Assembly (NCBI RefSeq): GCF_013426915.1
Contig: NZ_AP023183.1
Span: 744,001 to 808,000, forward strand
DNA length: 64,000 nt
Direction: 5' to 3'
DNA from: Paraburkholderia sp. PGU19
Lineage (GTDB): Bacteria; Pseudomonadota; Gammaproteobacteria; Burkholderiales; Burkholderiaceae
A model generated the notes under the pieces. It was not told where the DNA came from. It made no database searches and saw nothing but the letters and a program-made list of their open reading frames with translations. The translations under genes and the position numbers were made by a program. Of the stretch, positions 33,078 through 42,410 are shown piece after piece. Numbering within the stretch: position 1 is the stretch's first letter; each line of letters starts with the position of its first letter.

Positions 33078-34535
33078 ATGACCGAAATGAGTAACGCGGC
33101 TATTAGTAGGACCAACAGCTTAGGTGACGACCCGCTGGCGCTCGCGGCTCTGTATCGTGCAGGGCTTGGGCTAAAATGGGGAAGCCAAGCGGAGGCAGCA
33201 GAGAGACTAACGAGCTTGGGCCCCCGCGTTCGCCGGGCACAGATTCAACAAGCGCTAGCTGTTTCGGCATTTCCTGACGAGATTTTGGCGCTGTTTTCCG
33301 ACGTTGGCATAGTGCACGAGACAGCCCGTCTACTCGTTCGCGCGAGGAATAAGAACGGTATCGCTTATCTAGTGAGTCGTGCTGCCCTCATTGATCCGGC
33401 TGGGAAGTCGCGTACTGAAATTTTGGCGCATCTATGCGGCACCCATCGCGCTTCCGGCTTTCGTGGAACATACAAGAGGGATAGCCCCTTGGCGCTGTAC
33501 AGGCGCTATCTCGAAGGCGTTCGGCTGAAAACATGGGCAACGATGCGCGAAGCTGCCGAGGTGATGGGCATCGCGCATTCGCGAATCGTGTCGGCATCGG
33601 CCGTGGCCAATCTACCCAATGAGCTAACGAGTGTTCTCCCGGGGGATTGCCTGACCTTTGAAATGGGGCGCGCCATTGCAGACTTGGTAGCCGTGCGAGG
33701 GGTTGAGGCAATCCGCAAAGAGGCGGTAGCTGCCCGGAAGGTGGTACCACAGCCGAGCCCGCAACGTATGCTGGCGCGTCTTATGGGAATCGACGCTTCA
33801 CAATTCCTTGCCAAGGTGCGGCGTGCGCCCGAGAGGCGCGGCCGACCGGGCCGTATATTCGTGGAGATACATCTCGACGCGTTGGATCCAGACAGTGAAT
33901 CGCGCCTTGAAACGCTCGTGGGCTGTCTGAACGTGGAGTTCGCAGGCCGCGTGGCGAACGCTAATAGCGTGGCAGGAGCCAGTAGCGGCATCGTTAAGCC
34001 ACGCGTAGATCCGCGCCGGCCGTATCTCGCTACGCAGCAGCAACGGCTTAACAGGCCAGCTCCTCTTTCCCGCCTTTCAACACCTCCGCACCTGTCCGGC
34101 TCTGTAGGATCGAACCGTGGCACTGCCATGCCTCCTGTTGGCGTTCACGACGATCGATCTGCGCTGGAGCATTGGCTGTCTGATTACCAGAACCCAACGA
34201 CTCGGAACAGATATCAAAACGAAGTCGAACGTTTGTTGTTGTGGGCCATTATCGCGAAGGGAAAGCCGCTGTCGAGCATTGATGTCATCGATGCCGACGA
34301 ATACATCAACCAGTTTGCCGTGGATCCTCAACCGCGATCTGTCTGGATAATGAAGGGGCGGCGCTCGCGCAATGAACCGACTTGGCGTCCCTTCCGTGGA
34401 CCGCTCTCGTACGAGAGCCGGCGGAAAGCGCTCGAAACGGTGAGGAAGTGCTTCGACGATCTGGTTTCGTATCAATACCTCGCTGCGAACCCGTTCGAAA
34501 CCGTTAGGATCGGTGCATCGTGCAGAACTACCTGA
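33078..34535 (+). CDS. ParB/KorB-like two-HTH protein fused to a recombinase core-binding domain
   Basis: 485 aa. Residues 13-275 are homologous to the product of 39924-40751 (DPLALAALYRAGLGLKW versus DPLHLAALYHAGYGVQW; PDEILALFSDVGIVHETAR versus PSEILAIFNQVGLVNRTAR). They contain two helix-turn-helix-like modules, ending in a small beta domain (RIFVEIHLDAL). After a Pro/Arg linker, residues 355-475 look like the SAM-like core-binding domain of a tyrosine recombinase (LEHWLSDYQNPTTRNRYQNE, LLWAIIAKGKPLSSIDVIDA, YLAANPFETVRI), but the catalytic domain is missing and the frame ends. It starts 205 bp outside the right terminus of the block. Probably a truncated recombinase with a novel N-terminal DNA-binding domain. 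Confidence 0.6.
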   Translation: MTEMSNAAISRTNSLGDDPLALAALYRAGLGLKWGSQAEAAERLTSLGPRVRRAQIQQALAVSAFPDEILALFSDVGIVHETARLLVRARNKNGIAYLVSRAALIDPAGKSRTEILAHLCGTHRASGFRGTYKRDSPLALYRRYLEGVRLKTWATMREAAEVMGIAHSRIVSASAVANLPNELTSVLPGDCLTFEMGRAIADLVAVRGVEAIRKEAVAARKVVPQPSPQRMLARLMGIDASQFLAKVRRAPERRGRPGRIFVEIHLDALDPDSESRLETLVGCLNVEFAGRVANANSVAGASSGIVKPRVDPRRPYLATQQQRLNRPAPLSRLSTPPHLSGSVGSNRGTAMPPVGVHDDRSALEHWLSDYQNPTTRNRYQNEVERLLLWAIIAKGKPLSSIDVIDADEYINQFAVDPQPRSVWIMKGRRSRNEPTWRPFRGPLSYESRRKALETVRKCFDDLVSYQYLAANPFETVRIGASCRTT

Positions 34536-34974
34536 GCGCATCGAGCTATGCCGCGGCCGCAGAATTGATCTGCATCGCCATACGGTTCTTTAATTGCTTC
34601 CTGCAACGGAAAGGTAGGCAATTCTGGGAGCATTTTCCGACCGTTACCTCGCCCACAGTGCTTCAAAGTACTCGCGACAGCCTTGGCGTCACGCAGCCGA
34701 CGGCGGCTCGGCTGCCGTCTCATGGATTTGCTGGCGACCGTCTACAGTTGCTGCAAACGTAAGACGCCCCGTCGGGTAATTCGAGATCAGATTGCCGATG
34801 TGGTATTCGACTATTTGCGATTGGCCGATGCCGGCGTCGACTGCTTCCTCATGTGTCGGTTCCGAGTCGTACCCGAAACTGAGAGTGAGGGTAAGCGGTT
34901 CTAAATGTGTAAACGCGGTTGTATATCTTAGAAACTGATCGGCCCACAAACGGCGCACGAACCCACGAATGACT
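34536..34974. other. Degraded sequence after the fusion gene
   Basis: Several short frames on both strands, none with a recognisable domain. It may be the remains of the missing recombinase catalytic domain, but the R, H-x-x-R and Tyr motifs are not visible. Confidence 0.3.
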
Positions 34975-35412
34975 GTTGAACCGCGCTCCCGAAGATCCTG
35001 TTCGATACAGCGTCCGCCGAGAACCGTATTACTAGCGGCGCCTTGCTTGCATCTGACTACGTTATTTCGCCCGTCTCGATGGACAAATTTTCGACCAAGT
35101 CAATTTCGTATCTGTCTGACGTACTAACGGAGATGCATGGCTGGTTTGACAGGAATCCTGAACTTATTATCGTTGGTAATTTTTTGACCCGAATCGCGTG
35201 CGCGTTATCGGTCAATTGATGACCGCTACCCAAACTTACAGCGTCTCTTGGCTGGACACCTCGATCCGTCGAAGCGATGACTTTACGAAAGAGCTCACAG
35301 ACAAGACTGATCTGATCTCCCGCTCATTCTTTCCAAACCGAACGGTCAGGCAGCCGCCGAACTTCGCCATAGTGCGGACGCGCTTCTAAAGCGGATGGCA
35401 CTTAGTGGGTGA
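34975..35412 (+). pseudogene. Decayed ParA-type ATPase, C-terminal half
   Basis: Read across frames, the sequence gives LPKILFDTASAENRITSGAL, LASDYVISPVSMDKFSTKSI, YLSDVLTEMHGWFDRNPELI, then after a shift FDPNRVRVIGQLMTATQTYS, SWLDTSIRRSDDFTKELTDK, and after a second shift AAAELRHSADALLKRMALSG. This is the C-terminal half of a ParA/Soj ATPase. The first shift is at a T6 run (35181-35186, expected T7), the second near 35333. The Walker A half is absent. With the ParB/KorB-like gene at 33078 it may be the relic of an extra partition system. Confidence 0.65.
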
Positions 35413-35541
35413 AAGTTTCGCAAAACCCACCTGATGTTAGCGCCGGTGTAAAAGCGACGCTAAACGACGGCGCAAGGCTGAGCGGTTCACTCAAGTACAA
35501 AGGGGCCGCGCGGGCCCCTTTCGTTGTATGCGCAGCGTTGA

Positions 35542-35757
35542 TCAGAACGGCGGGTCGTGCTCGTTGAACGGCGGCTCGCGTTGCCGGCGATCTTGGCGCA
35601 GGACCTGCTGCATGTCGGACAGATAGCGTGCGCAGATCACTTCACGCAGGTCGTCGAGCAGTTCAAACACGGCGAGCGCCTGTTCGGGCGTCCAGTCCGC
35701 GGGGACGATGAAGCTTAAGCCGCGGGTGCGGCCGGAAGGCAGCGGCGGGGCTTTCAT
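35542..35757 (-). CDS. IS21 accessory small protein (71 aa)
   Basis: The start overlaps the istB stop (ATGA at 35754-35757), so it is coupled to istB. The product has a Pro-rich N-terminus followed by an amphipathic helix (PEQALAVFELLDDLREVICA) and an acidic/basic tail. Small genes in this position occur in some IS21 elements of Burkholderia and relatives; no function has been shown to my knowledge. Because it lies inside the terminal repeats and is coupled, it belongs to the element and is not host cargo. Confidence 0.6.
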   Translation of the reverse strand: MKAPPLPSGRTRGLSFIVPADWTPEQALAVFELLDDLREVICARYLSDMQQVLRQDRRQREPPFNEHDPPF

Positions 35758-36527
35758 GAGGACTCGCCTCCTTTGGCGGATTTACCGGGACTGCGCTGGC
35801 GGGCGCGTTTTTCGGCCCGTTCACGCGCTTCCTTCAAGCGATACGATTCGCCTTCGATCGGGATGACCTCGGCGTGATGCACGAGGCGATCGACGAGCGA
35901 CACGACACAGGCGGCGTTCGGGAACACCTCGTGCCATTCGGCAAACGGTCGATTCGATGTAACGATGGTGCTGTTGTTCTGGTATCTCCGGCTGATCAGC
36001 TCGAACAGCAGATCGGCGTGGCGATTCGAGTACGAGAGGTAGCCGACCTCGTCGATTACAAGGACGTCGGGCGCAGCATAGCGATGCAGGCGCCGGCGCA
36101 GCGTTGAATCGCTATCGAGCGCAGCGAGTTCGCCCAGCATATTGCCGGCGGTGGTGAACAGCACCGTGTGTCCATGCACGAGTGCCTGATGCGCGACGTT
36201 CTTCGCCAGTGTCGACTTGCCCACGCCGTTTGGGCCGATGAGCACGACGTTCGCGGCGTCCTTCAGGAACCCGAGTGTCATCAGATCTTCGATGGCGCCG
36301 CGATCACACCGCGACGGCCAACTCCAGTCGAAGTCGCACAACGCCTTGAAGCCACCCAGATGCGCATCCTTGATGCGCCGCTCGAGTGATCGGCGCGCCC
36401 GTTCGTCTTCCTCCCACTGCACCAGCGGCGCGACCCACGGTTCATGCGCAACCTCGGGCCAGTGGGCAAGCAGCCCGTGCAAACGTAATTCCTGCGCACG
36501 CATACGTAATGATTCAAGCGAGCTCAT
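35754..36527 (-). CDS. istB: IstB, IS21 helper ATPase
   Basis: 257 aa from ATG 36527, preceded by a GGAGG box (36532-36536 on the plus strand as cctcc). Walker [10 protein letters not shown], Walker [11 protein letters not shown], sensor region [11 protein letters not shown]: the DnaA/IstB-type AAA+ ATPase that selects the target and activates IstA. The start lies inside the 3' end of istA (14-bp overlap), the usual coupling. All motifs are intact, so the element is potentially active. Confidence 0.95.
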   Translation of the reverse strand: MSSLESLRMRAQELRLHGLLAHWPEVAHEPWVAPLVQWEEDERARRSLERRIKDAHLGGFKALCDFDWSWPSRCDRGAIEDLMTLGFLKDAANVVLIGPNGVGKSTLAKNVAHQALVHGHTVLFTTAGNMLGELAALDSDSTLRRRLHRYAAPDVLVIDEVGYLSYSNRHADLLFELISRRYQNNSTIVTSNRPFAEWHEVFPNAACVVSLVDRLVHHAEVIPIEGESYRLKEARERAEKRARQRSPGKSAKGGESS

Positions 36528-38013
36528 CGGGACCTCCAGCAAGTTGATCGTAGGTATCGAGCCGGTGGGGTTGAACCGGCGCGTCCTTCTGGCGCACGTG
36601 CGGCGGTAGGCACACGGCCAGCGGCGGGGGTAATTGACGCGCTTCGCGACGGCGCTCCAGCGCCAGGCGCACGGCATTCGGGTGGGGCACACCGCTTTCG
36701 AGCGCATCGCCGATCGCGGCCTGCAATTGCGCGGCGCCGTAGCGATCGAGCATGCGCAGCAGCGCTGCCGTGATGGTGCCCAGGTTCGCACCGCGTTCGG
36801 CCGCGCGGCGCAGCAGATCCTGACTGGCGGGGGCGGCCCTGGCCAGGCGATCCATGCCACGATGATGGCGAGCCTCGCGTTTGACGCCGACGAGTGTCTC
36901 GATGTGAACCGGCTCTTCGATTTGCGCGCCGCGGTCGTAGCTGCGATCGTGACGCGCAATGACATCGGCACCGTCCAGCACGCGTACCTGCTCGAGATCG
37001 GCGCGTACCGTGAGCGTGCGCCGCACGTGCGTGTGCGGGATCGAGTAGTCGTTTAGATCGAAGCGTACATAGGGCGTCTTCCCGACCTTGACGGCGAGCG
37101 TTTCCTCAACAGGATACGGGTTCTGCGGTAGCGCAAGCAGCATCGGCTGCTCCTGGGCAAACGCCTGGCGCACACTGATCGCTCGATCCTCCGGGCACGG
37201 GCGATCGGCTGCCTGCGTGCGGCACCAGTGCTCGGCTTGCGCATTCAGATCGTCCAGATCGGTGAACTGCCTGGCCGCGAAGAACGCGTCGCGGACATGA
37301 CGAATTGCACGCTCGACGCGGCCCTTCTCGTTGCCGCGCGCAATCGCCACCGGTCTCGGTTCGAAGCGATAGTGCGCGGCGAAGGCGAGCAGCGTCGGGT
37401 GGAAACGAATGGCGTCCCCCTGGCGTTCGAGCACGGCGCTCTTGAGGTTATCGTAGAGGATGACCCTGCCGAGCCCGCCCCAGCGGGTGAAGGCGCCGAT
37501 ATGACCGCGCAGGAAGTTCTCCATGCGCGCGTCGAGGAAGAAGCGCAGATACAGGTCGCGCGAGTACGAGAGCACCATCACGAAGGCCATCAAGGGCCGG
37601 CGCGCGCGGCCAATTTGCAGGTGGCCGAAGTGCCCCCAGTCGCATTGCATCTGTTCGCCGGGCAAGGTGCGCAACCGCAGATACGCTTCGGCAGCCGGGC
37701 GTGGCCGATGCAGCGAGATCAGATGCCGGAAGTGCGTGGGGCCACCTTGATAGCCGCGCTCGCGCACCATGCCGTACAGGCGGCTGGCGGTAAGCGTTGG
37801 GTACTTCTCGAGCGTCTGGCGAATGAACGGCAGGTACGGCTCGATCATCGAAGAGCGCGGCGCCGGACCGTGGCGCGGTAGGCCAGCCTGTGCGAGCACA
37901 CGTTTGACAGTCCCGCGATGCACGTGCAGTTGCTGCGCGATCGTGCCGCAGCGCCACTTCTCGACGTGGTAGAGCCGCAGGATATGGGCTTCGAGTTCAG
38001 CGTCAATCGTCAC
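36514..38013 (-). CDS. istA: IstA, IS21 transposase
   Basis: 499 aa from GTG 38013, supported by GAGGAGG eight nt upstream. N-terminal HTH ([20 protein letters not shown]), then an RNase H-like DDE core ([41 protein letters not shown] give D, D and E), and a C-terminal beta domain. The GTG lies inside the last codons of the upstream zinc-finger gene (11-bp overlap), so the transposase is translationally coupled to that accessory gene. Confidence 0.95.
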   Translation of the reverse strand: MTIDAELEAHILRLYHVEKWRCGTIAQQLHVHRGTVKRVLAQAGLPRHGPAPRSSMIEPYLPFIRQTLEKYPTLTASRLYGMVRERGYQGGPTHFRHLISLHRPRPAAEAYLRLRTLPGEQMQCDWGHFGHLQIGRARRPLMAFVMVLSYSRDLYLRFFLDARMENFLRGHIGAFTRWGGLGRVILYDNLKSAVLERQGDAIRFHPTLLAFAAHYRFEPRPVAIARGNEKGRVERAIRHVRDAFFAARQFTDLDDLNAQAEHWCRTQAADRPCPEDRAISVRQAFAQEQPMLLALPQNPYPVEETLAVKVGKTPYVRFDLNDYSIPHTHVRRTLTVRADLEQVRVLDGADVIARHDRSYDRGAQIEEPVHIETLVGVKREARHHRGMDRLARAAPASQDLLRRAAERGANLGTITAALLRMLDRYGAAQLQAAIGDALESGVPHPNAVRLALERRREARQLPPPLAVCLPPHVRQKDAPVQPHRLDTYDQLAGGPDELA

Positions 38014-38470
38014 CGTCAGAGCCTCCTCGGAATCGGTAGATGCAATGAGGAGCTCGACGGCGCAACGGGCCAAGGCGCACGAACGGCGAACAGGCACAGC
38101 CGCATAGGTGGCAATGCTTCGTCGCCGGTACCGAGGTTGTGACGCGACGATGAGTGCCAGCGGCGTGCATCGAGTCCGCTGGCAGTAGAGCACTGGGCGC
38201 CGTCGCAGGTGAACCGTGATGCGTCACTTTATTGCGTTGCGCCCGATAGCGACGGGCGCGCTGCGCATGGGCAAGACGCCCGCGGCGAGAGCGCTGGTAA
38301 CGTTGAGCCGCTTCGCGCAAGCTGGCGCGCCGGGCTGCTTGCGCACAGCCGCCGGCGCAATAGATCTGGCCTCGATCACATCGGCGGCAAATGAACACCT
38401 GCGTGCGGCAGCGGGCGCACAGGAAGAAACGGCCCGTGGGCAGCATGCCACCGGCATTGCCTTCGGTCAT
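38003..38470 (-). CDS. Zinc-finger accessory protein of the IS21 element (155 aa)
   Basis: The N-terminal part has [20 protein letters not shown] and [15 protein letters not shown]: three CxxC-type pairs that can bind zinc, followed by a basic helix ([20 protein letters not shown]), [16 protein letters not shown] and a second Cys cluster (HCHLCGCAC). A short zinc protein with this motif order is a known but uncharacterised companion of some proteobacterial IS21 elements. Its 3' end overlaps the istA start in another frame, which suggests that its translation sets istA expression. DNA or RNA binding is inferred. Confidence 0.65.
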   Translation of the reverse strand: MTEGNAGGMLPTGRFFLCARCRTQVFICRRCDRGQIYCAGGCAQAARRASLREAAQRYQRSRRGRLAHAQRARRYRAQRNKVTHHGSPATAPSALLPADSMHAAGTHRRVTTSVPATKHCHLCGCACSPFVRLGPLRRRAPHCIYRFRGGSDGDD

Positions 38471-38997
38471 CGGCGATCCCCGTAGAACGCCGAAGACAAT
38501 GCGATAGACAGGGGCGCACGAGCCGTGGAATACTGCGGCTGCACGCGCTCCTCTGTTAAGCCCCGTGGCTTTGCATTGCGACTTGTGTGGCGCGACTCCG
38601 GGGTGAACTTGGCGGTTTACCGGTGTCGCGCCAGTGGTTTCTTCGGCGCTGCGCCTTTCTACCGCAACCGCTCCCCGCCGTCATCCTCAACGCGCTTTGC
38701 GCGTCTGCACTCGCCCTACGGGCTCCTTACGACGCACAAAGCGTCATCGATACCCTGCTGTACGTGTTCCCCACACACTGCTCAACGAGAATAGGTCGTC
38801 TAACGGCTCAATTCCGAAACGCCGTCGTTTAGTGTCGGATTTAGACCGGCGTTCACACCTGACTATAATCGACTCGCAGGTTTAGGTTTCTTGCTGCCGG
38901 CGCCTCATCGGGCGCGCAACGCCAATTAGTCCAAGCTACAGTCAGCCGCTCTAGGAACGAACATGGACGACAAAGAGTTTTCCCCCGCCGTAATTTC

Positions 38998-39826
38998 GGC
39001 TCTGTCAACTTATCGAGACTGAGGCGGAAAGACGGCAGGAAAAAGCGTCCCTCAGAACACGTAGGACGGATTTTGGGTAACGTTGGTGAGTTCGCACCAG
39101 GCAACGAATCGCGCCGCGAGCTGTCTGCGATAGAGTGAAGCGCGCAGCAGATGCCGCTTGAGCGCGAAGTGTTGCCTGATCGGCCCGAAGCACGAGAGAA
39201 ATTTCTGTGTGCGTTTCGGGTCGCGAAAGCCGCGCATGCGACGCTCGCGTTCGCGCGTTGGTTGGTGGCTGTTCTCTGCGCGATTGTTCAGTCGGGCCGC
39301 TGGTTTGACGAACACGTGCTTCACGTTCGCAAGTTCCGGGATCTCCGCTTTTGCCGCCGGATAGCTGCGCAACTGATCGGTGACGATCTTGCGCGGTACC
39401 GGGCTCGAGCGCAGCACACGCTTGAAGAAACGTTTGGCCGCGGCTTTGTCGCGCCGCTTTTGTAGCAGGATGTCTAGTTCGGCGCCATGCTCGTCAACCG
39501 CACGCCACAGCAGGTGCGGTTCACCACGCAGCGCGACGAACATCTCGTCGAGGTGCCACGTGCTACCCGGCTTGCGTCGCGCAGCTTTGACCCGGTGAGC
39601 AAAGCCCTTGCCAAACTTATCGCACCAGCAACGGATTGTCTCGTATGTCACGGACACGCCCGCTCGAAGAGCAGTTATTCGATGTCGCGCAAGCTCAACT
39701 GAAAGCGGAAATACCAGCGCACAGCGCAACTGATGACCTCGGCTGGAAAACGGTGACCGTAATAGAGCGACTTCGATTTCTTCATCACGCCATCTTACGT
39801 GACCGGGCCATCAACCTGACAACGCC
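38998..39826 (-). mobile_element. IS6-family element, damaged
   Basis: About 829 bp. Candidate ends GGCTCTGTCAACTT (38998-39011) and, inverted, GGCGTTGTCAGGTT (39813-39826), 10 of 14 bases shared. No target duplication is visible. The single transposase gene is broken, so the copy is inactive unless complemented. Confidence 0.55.
39052..39785 (-). pseudogene. IS6-family transposase, broken near the N-terminus
   Basis: From ATG 39785 the frame reads MKKSKSLYYGHRFPAEVIS and QLSLRDIE, then TAA, and it shifts by one base before GVSVTYETIRCWCDKFGKGF. A G lost from GAGCGGGGCG explains the shift. The downstream part is intact with the DDE residues of the family (WHLDEMFVALRG, IVTDQLRSY, NRAENSHQPTRERE). 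The two lesions in one 30-bp stretch make this a pseudogene. Its 5' end lies about 140 bp before the start of the ParB/KorB-like gene. Confidence 0.85.
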
Positions 39827-39923
39827 CTTGGCGGGCATGGGACAGCCTGTTTCACGCGTCTTTTCAGTGCTTACGCCGAACAACTCCGTTAGACACTCCG
39901 TCCGTTACTCGCGAACCCGAACC

Positions 39924-40751
39924 ATGCACACCAAACGCACTATCGCCGACCCTCTCCATCTCGCGGCGCTTTATCACGCGGGGTATGGCGTTCAATGGAA
40001 TTCGTACAGAGAAGCAGCAACAGCGTTGGCGACCCGGTTCAAGATGAACATCGGTTTTGCGCGAATTCGCGAAGCAGTTGCGGTTTCCGAACTCCCATCA
40101 GAAATACTTGCGATTTTCAACCAAGTCGGGCTGGTCAATCGCACCGCGCGCAAACTCGTGAAAGCTGCGAAGACTGAGGGGGTGTCTACACTTGTTGCTC
40201 GCGCAAGGATAGTGGATTCATCGGGGAAGTCGCGGGCGACTCTAACGGCTGCACTTGTTTGCGGTGAGGTTGCTTTCGAACGATCGACGCGGCTCTACAA
40301 ACCTCTTTTGCTCGCGAAAACTTACAGCGATGGCCTGAAAGAGGGCGAGTGGGCGTCCGCAAAAGAGGCCGCAGAAACACTCGGGATCGACCGGCAGACC
40401 GTTGCTAAAGCGATTTCGATCGCTACGTTACCGCGCGAGGTGCTGGCATTGTTTCCCGACGTGGGAGTTAACTTGGGAGAGCGACTTGTTCATCTAACGA
40501 AGATCAGGGGGAGCGAGAAGATGAAAGCTCTCGCTATAGAAGCCAGTCGCACCATTCCAAGGCTATCTCAGGAAGAACTGATTGGCCATTTTGTTGGCCT
40601 GGCCCGCAATAAGGCCAAGGTAAATCTCCGGAAGTCGGGCGGCAATCTGGTTTTGGAGTACCACCTCGGACAGATCAACGAGGTGGCCGAATCAAAGATT
40701 TCTTTGATGGCTGCCTTGTTGAACGCTGAAATACCGACTCGACCGAAATAG
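39924..40751 (+). CDS. ParB/KorB-like DNA-binding protein beside the origin (275 aa)
   Basis: From ATG 39924 (MHTKRTIADPLHLAALYHAG). Homologous over its whole length to residues 13-285 of the fusion protein at 33078. Two helix-turn-helix-like modules are visible: EAATALATRFKMNIGFARIREAV and SAKEAAETLGIDRQTVAKAI, each followed by 'LP.E(I/V)LA(L/I)F..VG'. A small beta-alpha domain (GNLVLEYHLGQ) ends the protein. The internal repeat means each half may read one half-site. It stands next to repA, so a role in replication or copy control is possible. I do not know a family name. Confidence 0.6.
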   Translation: MHTKRTIADPLHLAALYHAGYGVQWNSYREAATALATRFKMNIGFARIREAVAVSELPSEILAIFNQVGLVNRTARKLVKAAKTEGVSTLVARARIVDSSGKSRATLTAALVCGEVAFERSTRLYKPLLLAKTYSDGLKEGEWASAKEAAETLGIDRQTVAKAISIATLPREVLALFPDVGVNLGERLVHLTKIRGSEKMKALAIEASRTIPRLSQEELIGHFVGLARNKAKVNLRKSGGNLVLEYHLGQINEVAESKISLMAALLNAEIPTRPK

Positions 40752-40967
40752 ACCACCGGCAGGTACGCATCTGGGCGCCATCAGCCGGGTCGGTCTCCAA
40801 ATCAAAAGGCGAAACGCGGAGGTGGATCCGCGACGCGGCCACCTTCAGCGGTGCACGAGACGCATGGTGATGAAACGGTCTGGATTAACGCAACGACCGT
40901 GAATGCGAGCTAGAGGGAGATCCATAAGCAGGTCTACAAGGTGCGGAGCCGAGTGCTCGCAAACCGT

Positions 40968-42362
40968 TTAAGCCTTCGCGGCGGCTTTCGCTTTGGTGCG
41001 CAGAAACACGAACGAGTAGAGCGCAAAGGATAGGTCCTTATGCGCCAGCACATCCGACTCGTGAATCGTCGCCGGGTTGAGCTTCACCCGCTTGATGGCC
41101 AGCTTACCGGCCGCGGAGGCGATAAAGGCACGCATGAAGTCCTTTTGCACCTTACCGTCCGCCTTGTGATACGCCTCACGACCGAGGTCGGCATTCTCGA
41201 CGGTCTGTGTTTTGCTGCGCTCCTCTGCCGCTGCGGTGCTTGCGGCGACGGCCGCTGTCGCCAGTTGCTTCGCGCTGGACTCCGCCCTCTCCTGCTCCTG
41301 CTGCTGTTGCTGTACTGTTAGCATTTTGCGGTCAGCGTCGGATAGCTTGTAGCCATCGGTGATAGCTTTTAGCAGGTACGCTCCCGGACTCTTCTTGACT
41401 TGGCCGGAGTCGACCTTGGTGCGGGTGTATTCGATTGCCTGGAGAATACGCTCATCCGACCACACAGCGCGGTTTTGCGAGATGGTGTTGAACTGCTTTT
41501 CGGTGAAGCCGAATTCGTTCTTCAGCGTCGTGTATATCTCTTGCGCGCCAAGCAGGCTGGCTCGAATGGCTCCAGCGGATTCCTTGCGCGTCAGCCTGAA
41601 ACGAATCCGGTCAATCTTTTTCGACTTCGGGCTCACGGTGCGAGTCTCGTAGCTCAGGTCGATGTCGGAGACTGCGTTAATCTGCTTAACCGCCTTGTCG
41701 AGGTTGTCGCGTTTGAAATACTTGAATTCGGTTGCAGTCGACGCAGCCTTCCCAGGCCAACCACGTACCACATCGACTTCGAACCACTCGGTTATGCCTT
41801 CTGCCACGTAACCGATGACGTGATCGTAAATGGCTCGAGCATAGGTAAGCGTGAAGGCAGAGGTGATTCGCAGGCTCAACCAGTGCGACTTCACCGGGTC
41901 CTTGATGTGCGGAATGAGCGGCTCAGGAACCGCAAAAGTGATGCGCCCTTTGTCGATACCGACGATACCGATTAGCTGTACGGACACCCACTTTTCGTCC
42001 TCCGCGGACGTGCTGCCAGGGGGCGAGGCCGAAACCTGAATCAAGGCTTTTTGAGCCTCGGACACGACCGTACGCAGGTGCTTGTAGTTGTAGCTGTCAT
42101 AACGCATGAGCCATCGGAAGTAGCTCAGCTCGACGTCATAGACCTTCGGGGTGGTCGGCTCCTGCGCCACGATGAAGTGCGCTGCGTCCAAGAGTCGCCT
42201 GGCTGTAATGCCCACATCGGTGATGTCGATAAAAACGTTGTTACGCTGATAGCCAATCTCCTTCGTCGATTCGTTGATTGGCGTGTCAGTGGCGAGCATC
42301 TCCTCGAACAGTTCAAACGACAGCTGGCGCGAGGTTGCGCGTGTCGTGATGTTGTTTGCCAT
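40968..42362 (-). CDS. repA: Replication initiator (Rep_3 superfamily)
   Basis: 464 aa. Tandem winged-helix region typical of Rep_3 initiators of Burkholderia plasmids and second chromosomes: SYFRWLMRYDSYNYKHLRTV (first domain), VSVQLIGIVGIDKGRITFAV, YARAIYDHVIGYVAEGITEW, FKYFKRDNLDKAVKQINAVS (second domain). The C-terminal 150 residues are Ala/Gln-rich with an extra helical domain. The gene is transcribed away from the iteron origin at 42411-43265, the normal arrangement. It binds the iterons and opens the origin, and is likely autoregulated by them. Confidence 0.85.
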   Translation of the reverse strand: MANNITTRATSRQLSFELFEEMLATDTPINESTKEIGYQRNNVFIDITDVGITARRLLDAAHFIVAQEPTTPKVYDVELSYFRWLMRYDSYNYKHLRTVVSEAQKALIQVSASPPGSTSAEDEKWVSVQLIGIVGIDKGRITFAVPEPLIPHIKDPVKSHWLSLRITSAFTLTYARAIYDHVIGYVAEGITEWFEVDVVRGWPGKAASTATEFKYFKRDNLDKAVKQINAVSDIDLSYETRTVSPKSKKIDRIRFRLTRKESAGAIRASLLGAQEIYTTLKNEFGFTEKQFNTISQNRAVWSDERILQAIEYTRTKVDSGQVKKSPGAYLLKAITDGYKLSDADRKMLTVQQQQQEQERAESSAKQLATAAVAASTAAAEERSKTQTVENADLGREAYHKADGKVQKDFMRAFIASAAGKLAIKRVKLNPATIHESDVLAHKDLSFALYSFVFLRTKAKAAAKA

Positions 42363-42410
42363 CGAGGATCCTGTCCCTAGTTGCCGGTCGCGCAGACTCT
42401 AACACGCGTA

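Larger units (their letters stand above)
35435..38857 (-). mobile_element. IS21-family insertion sequence, complete
   Basis: 3423 bp. The ends match over about 38 bp: TGTTAGCGCCGG on the left and TGTGAACGCCGG on the right (read inwards), both continuing to CACTAAACGACGGCG-like sequence (GCTAAACGACGGCG on the left). It is flanked by the exact 5-bp target duplication CCTGA (35430-35434 and 38858-38862). It encodes IstA and IstB plus two accessory proteins, all leftward. Confidence 0.9.

Noticed and set aside
35198..35389. Short frame of 63 codons taken as an independent gene
   Set aside because: It is the middle segment of the frameshifted ParA relic, not a separate gene.
38990..39834. 8-bp target duplication of the IS6-type element
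   Set aside because: The bases flanking the candidate ends do not match (GTAATTTC on the left, CTTGGCGG on the right).
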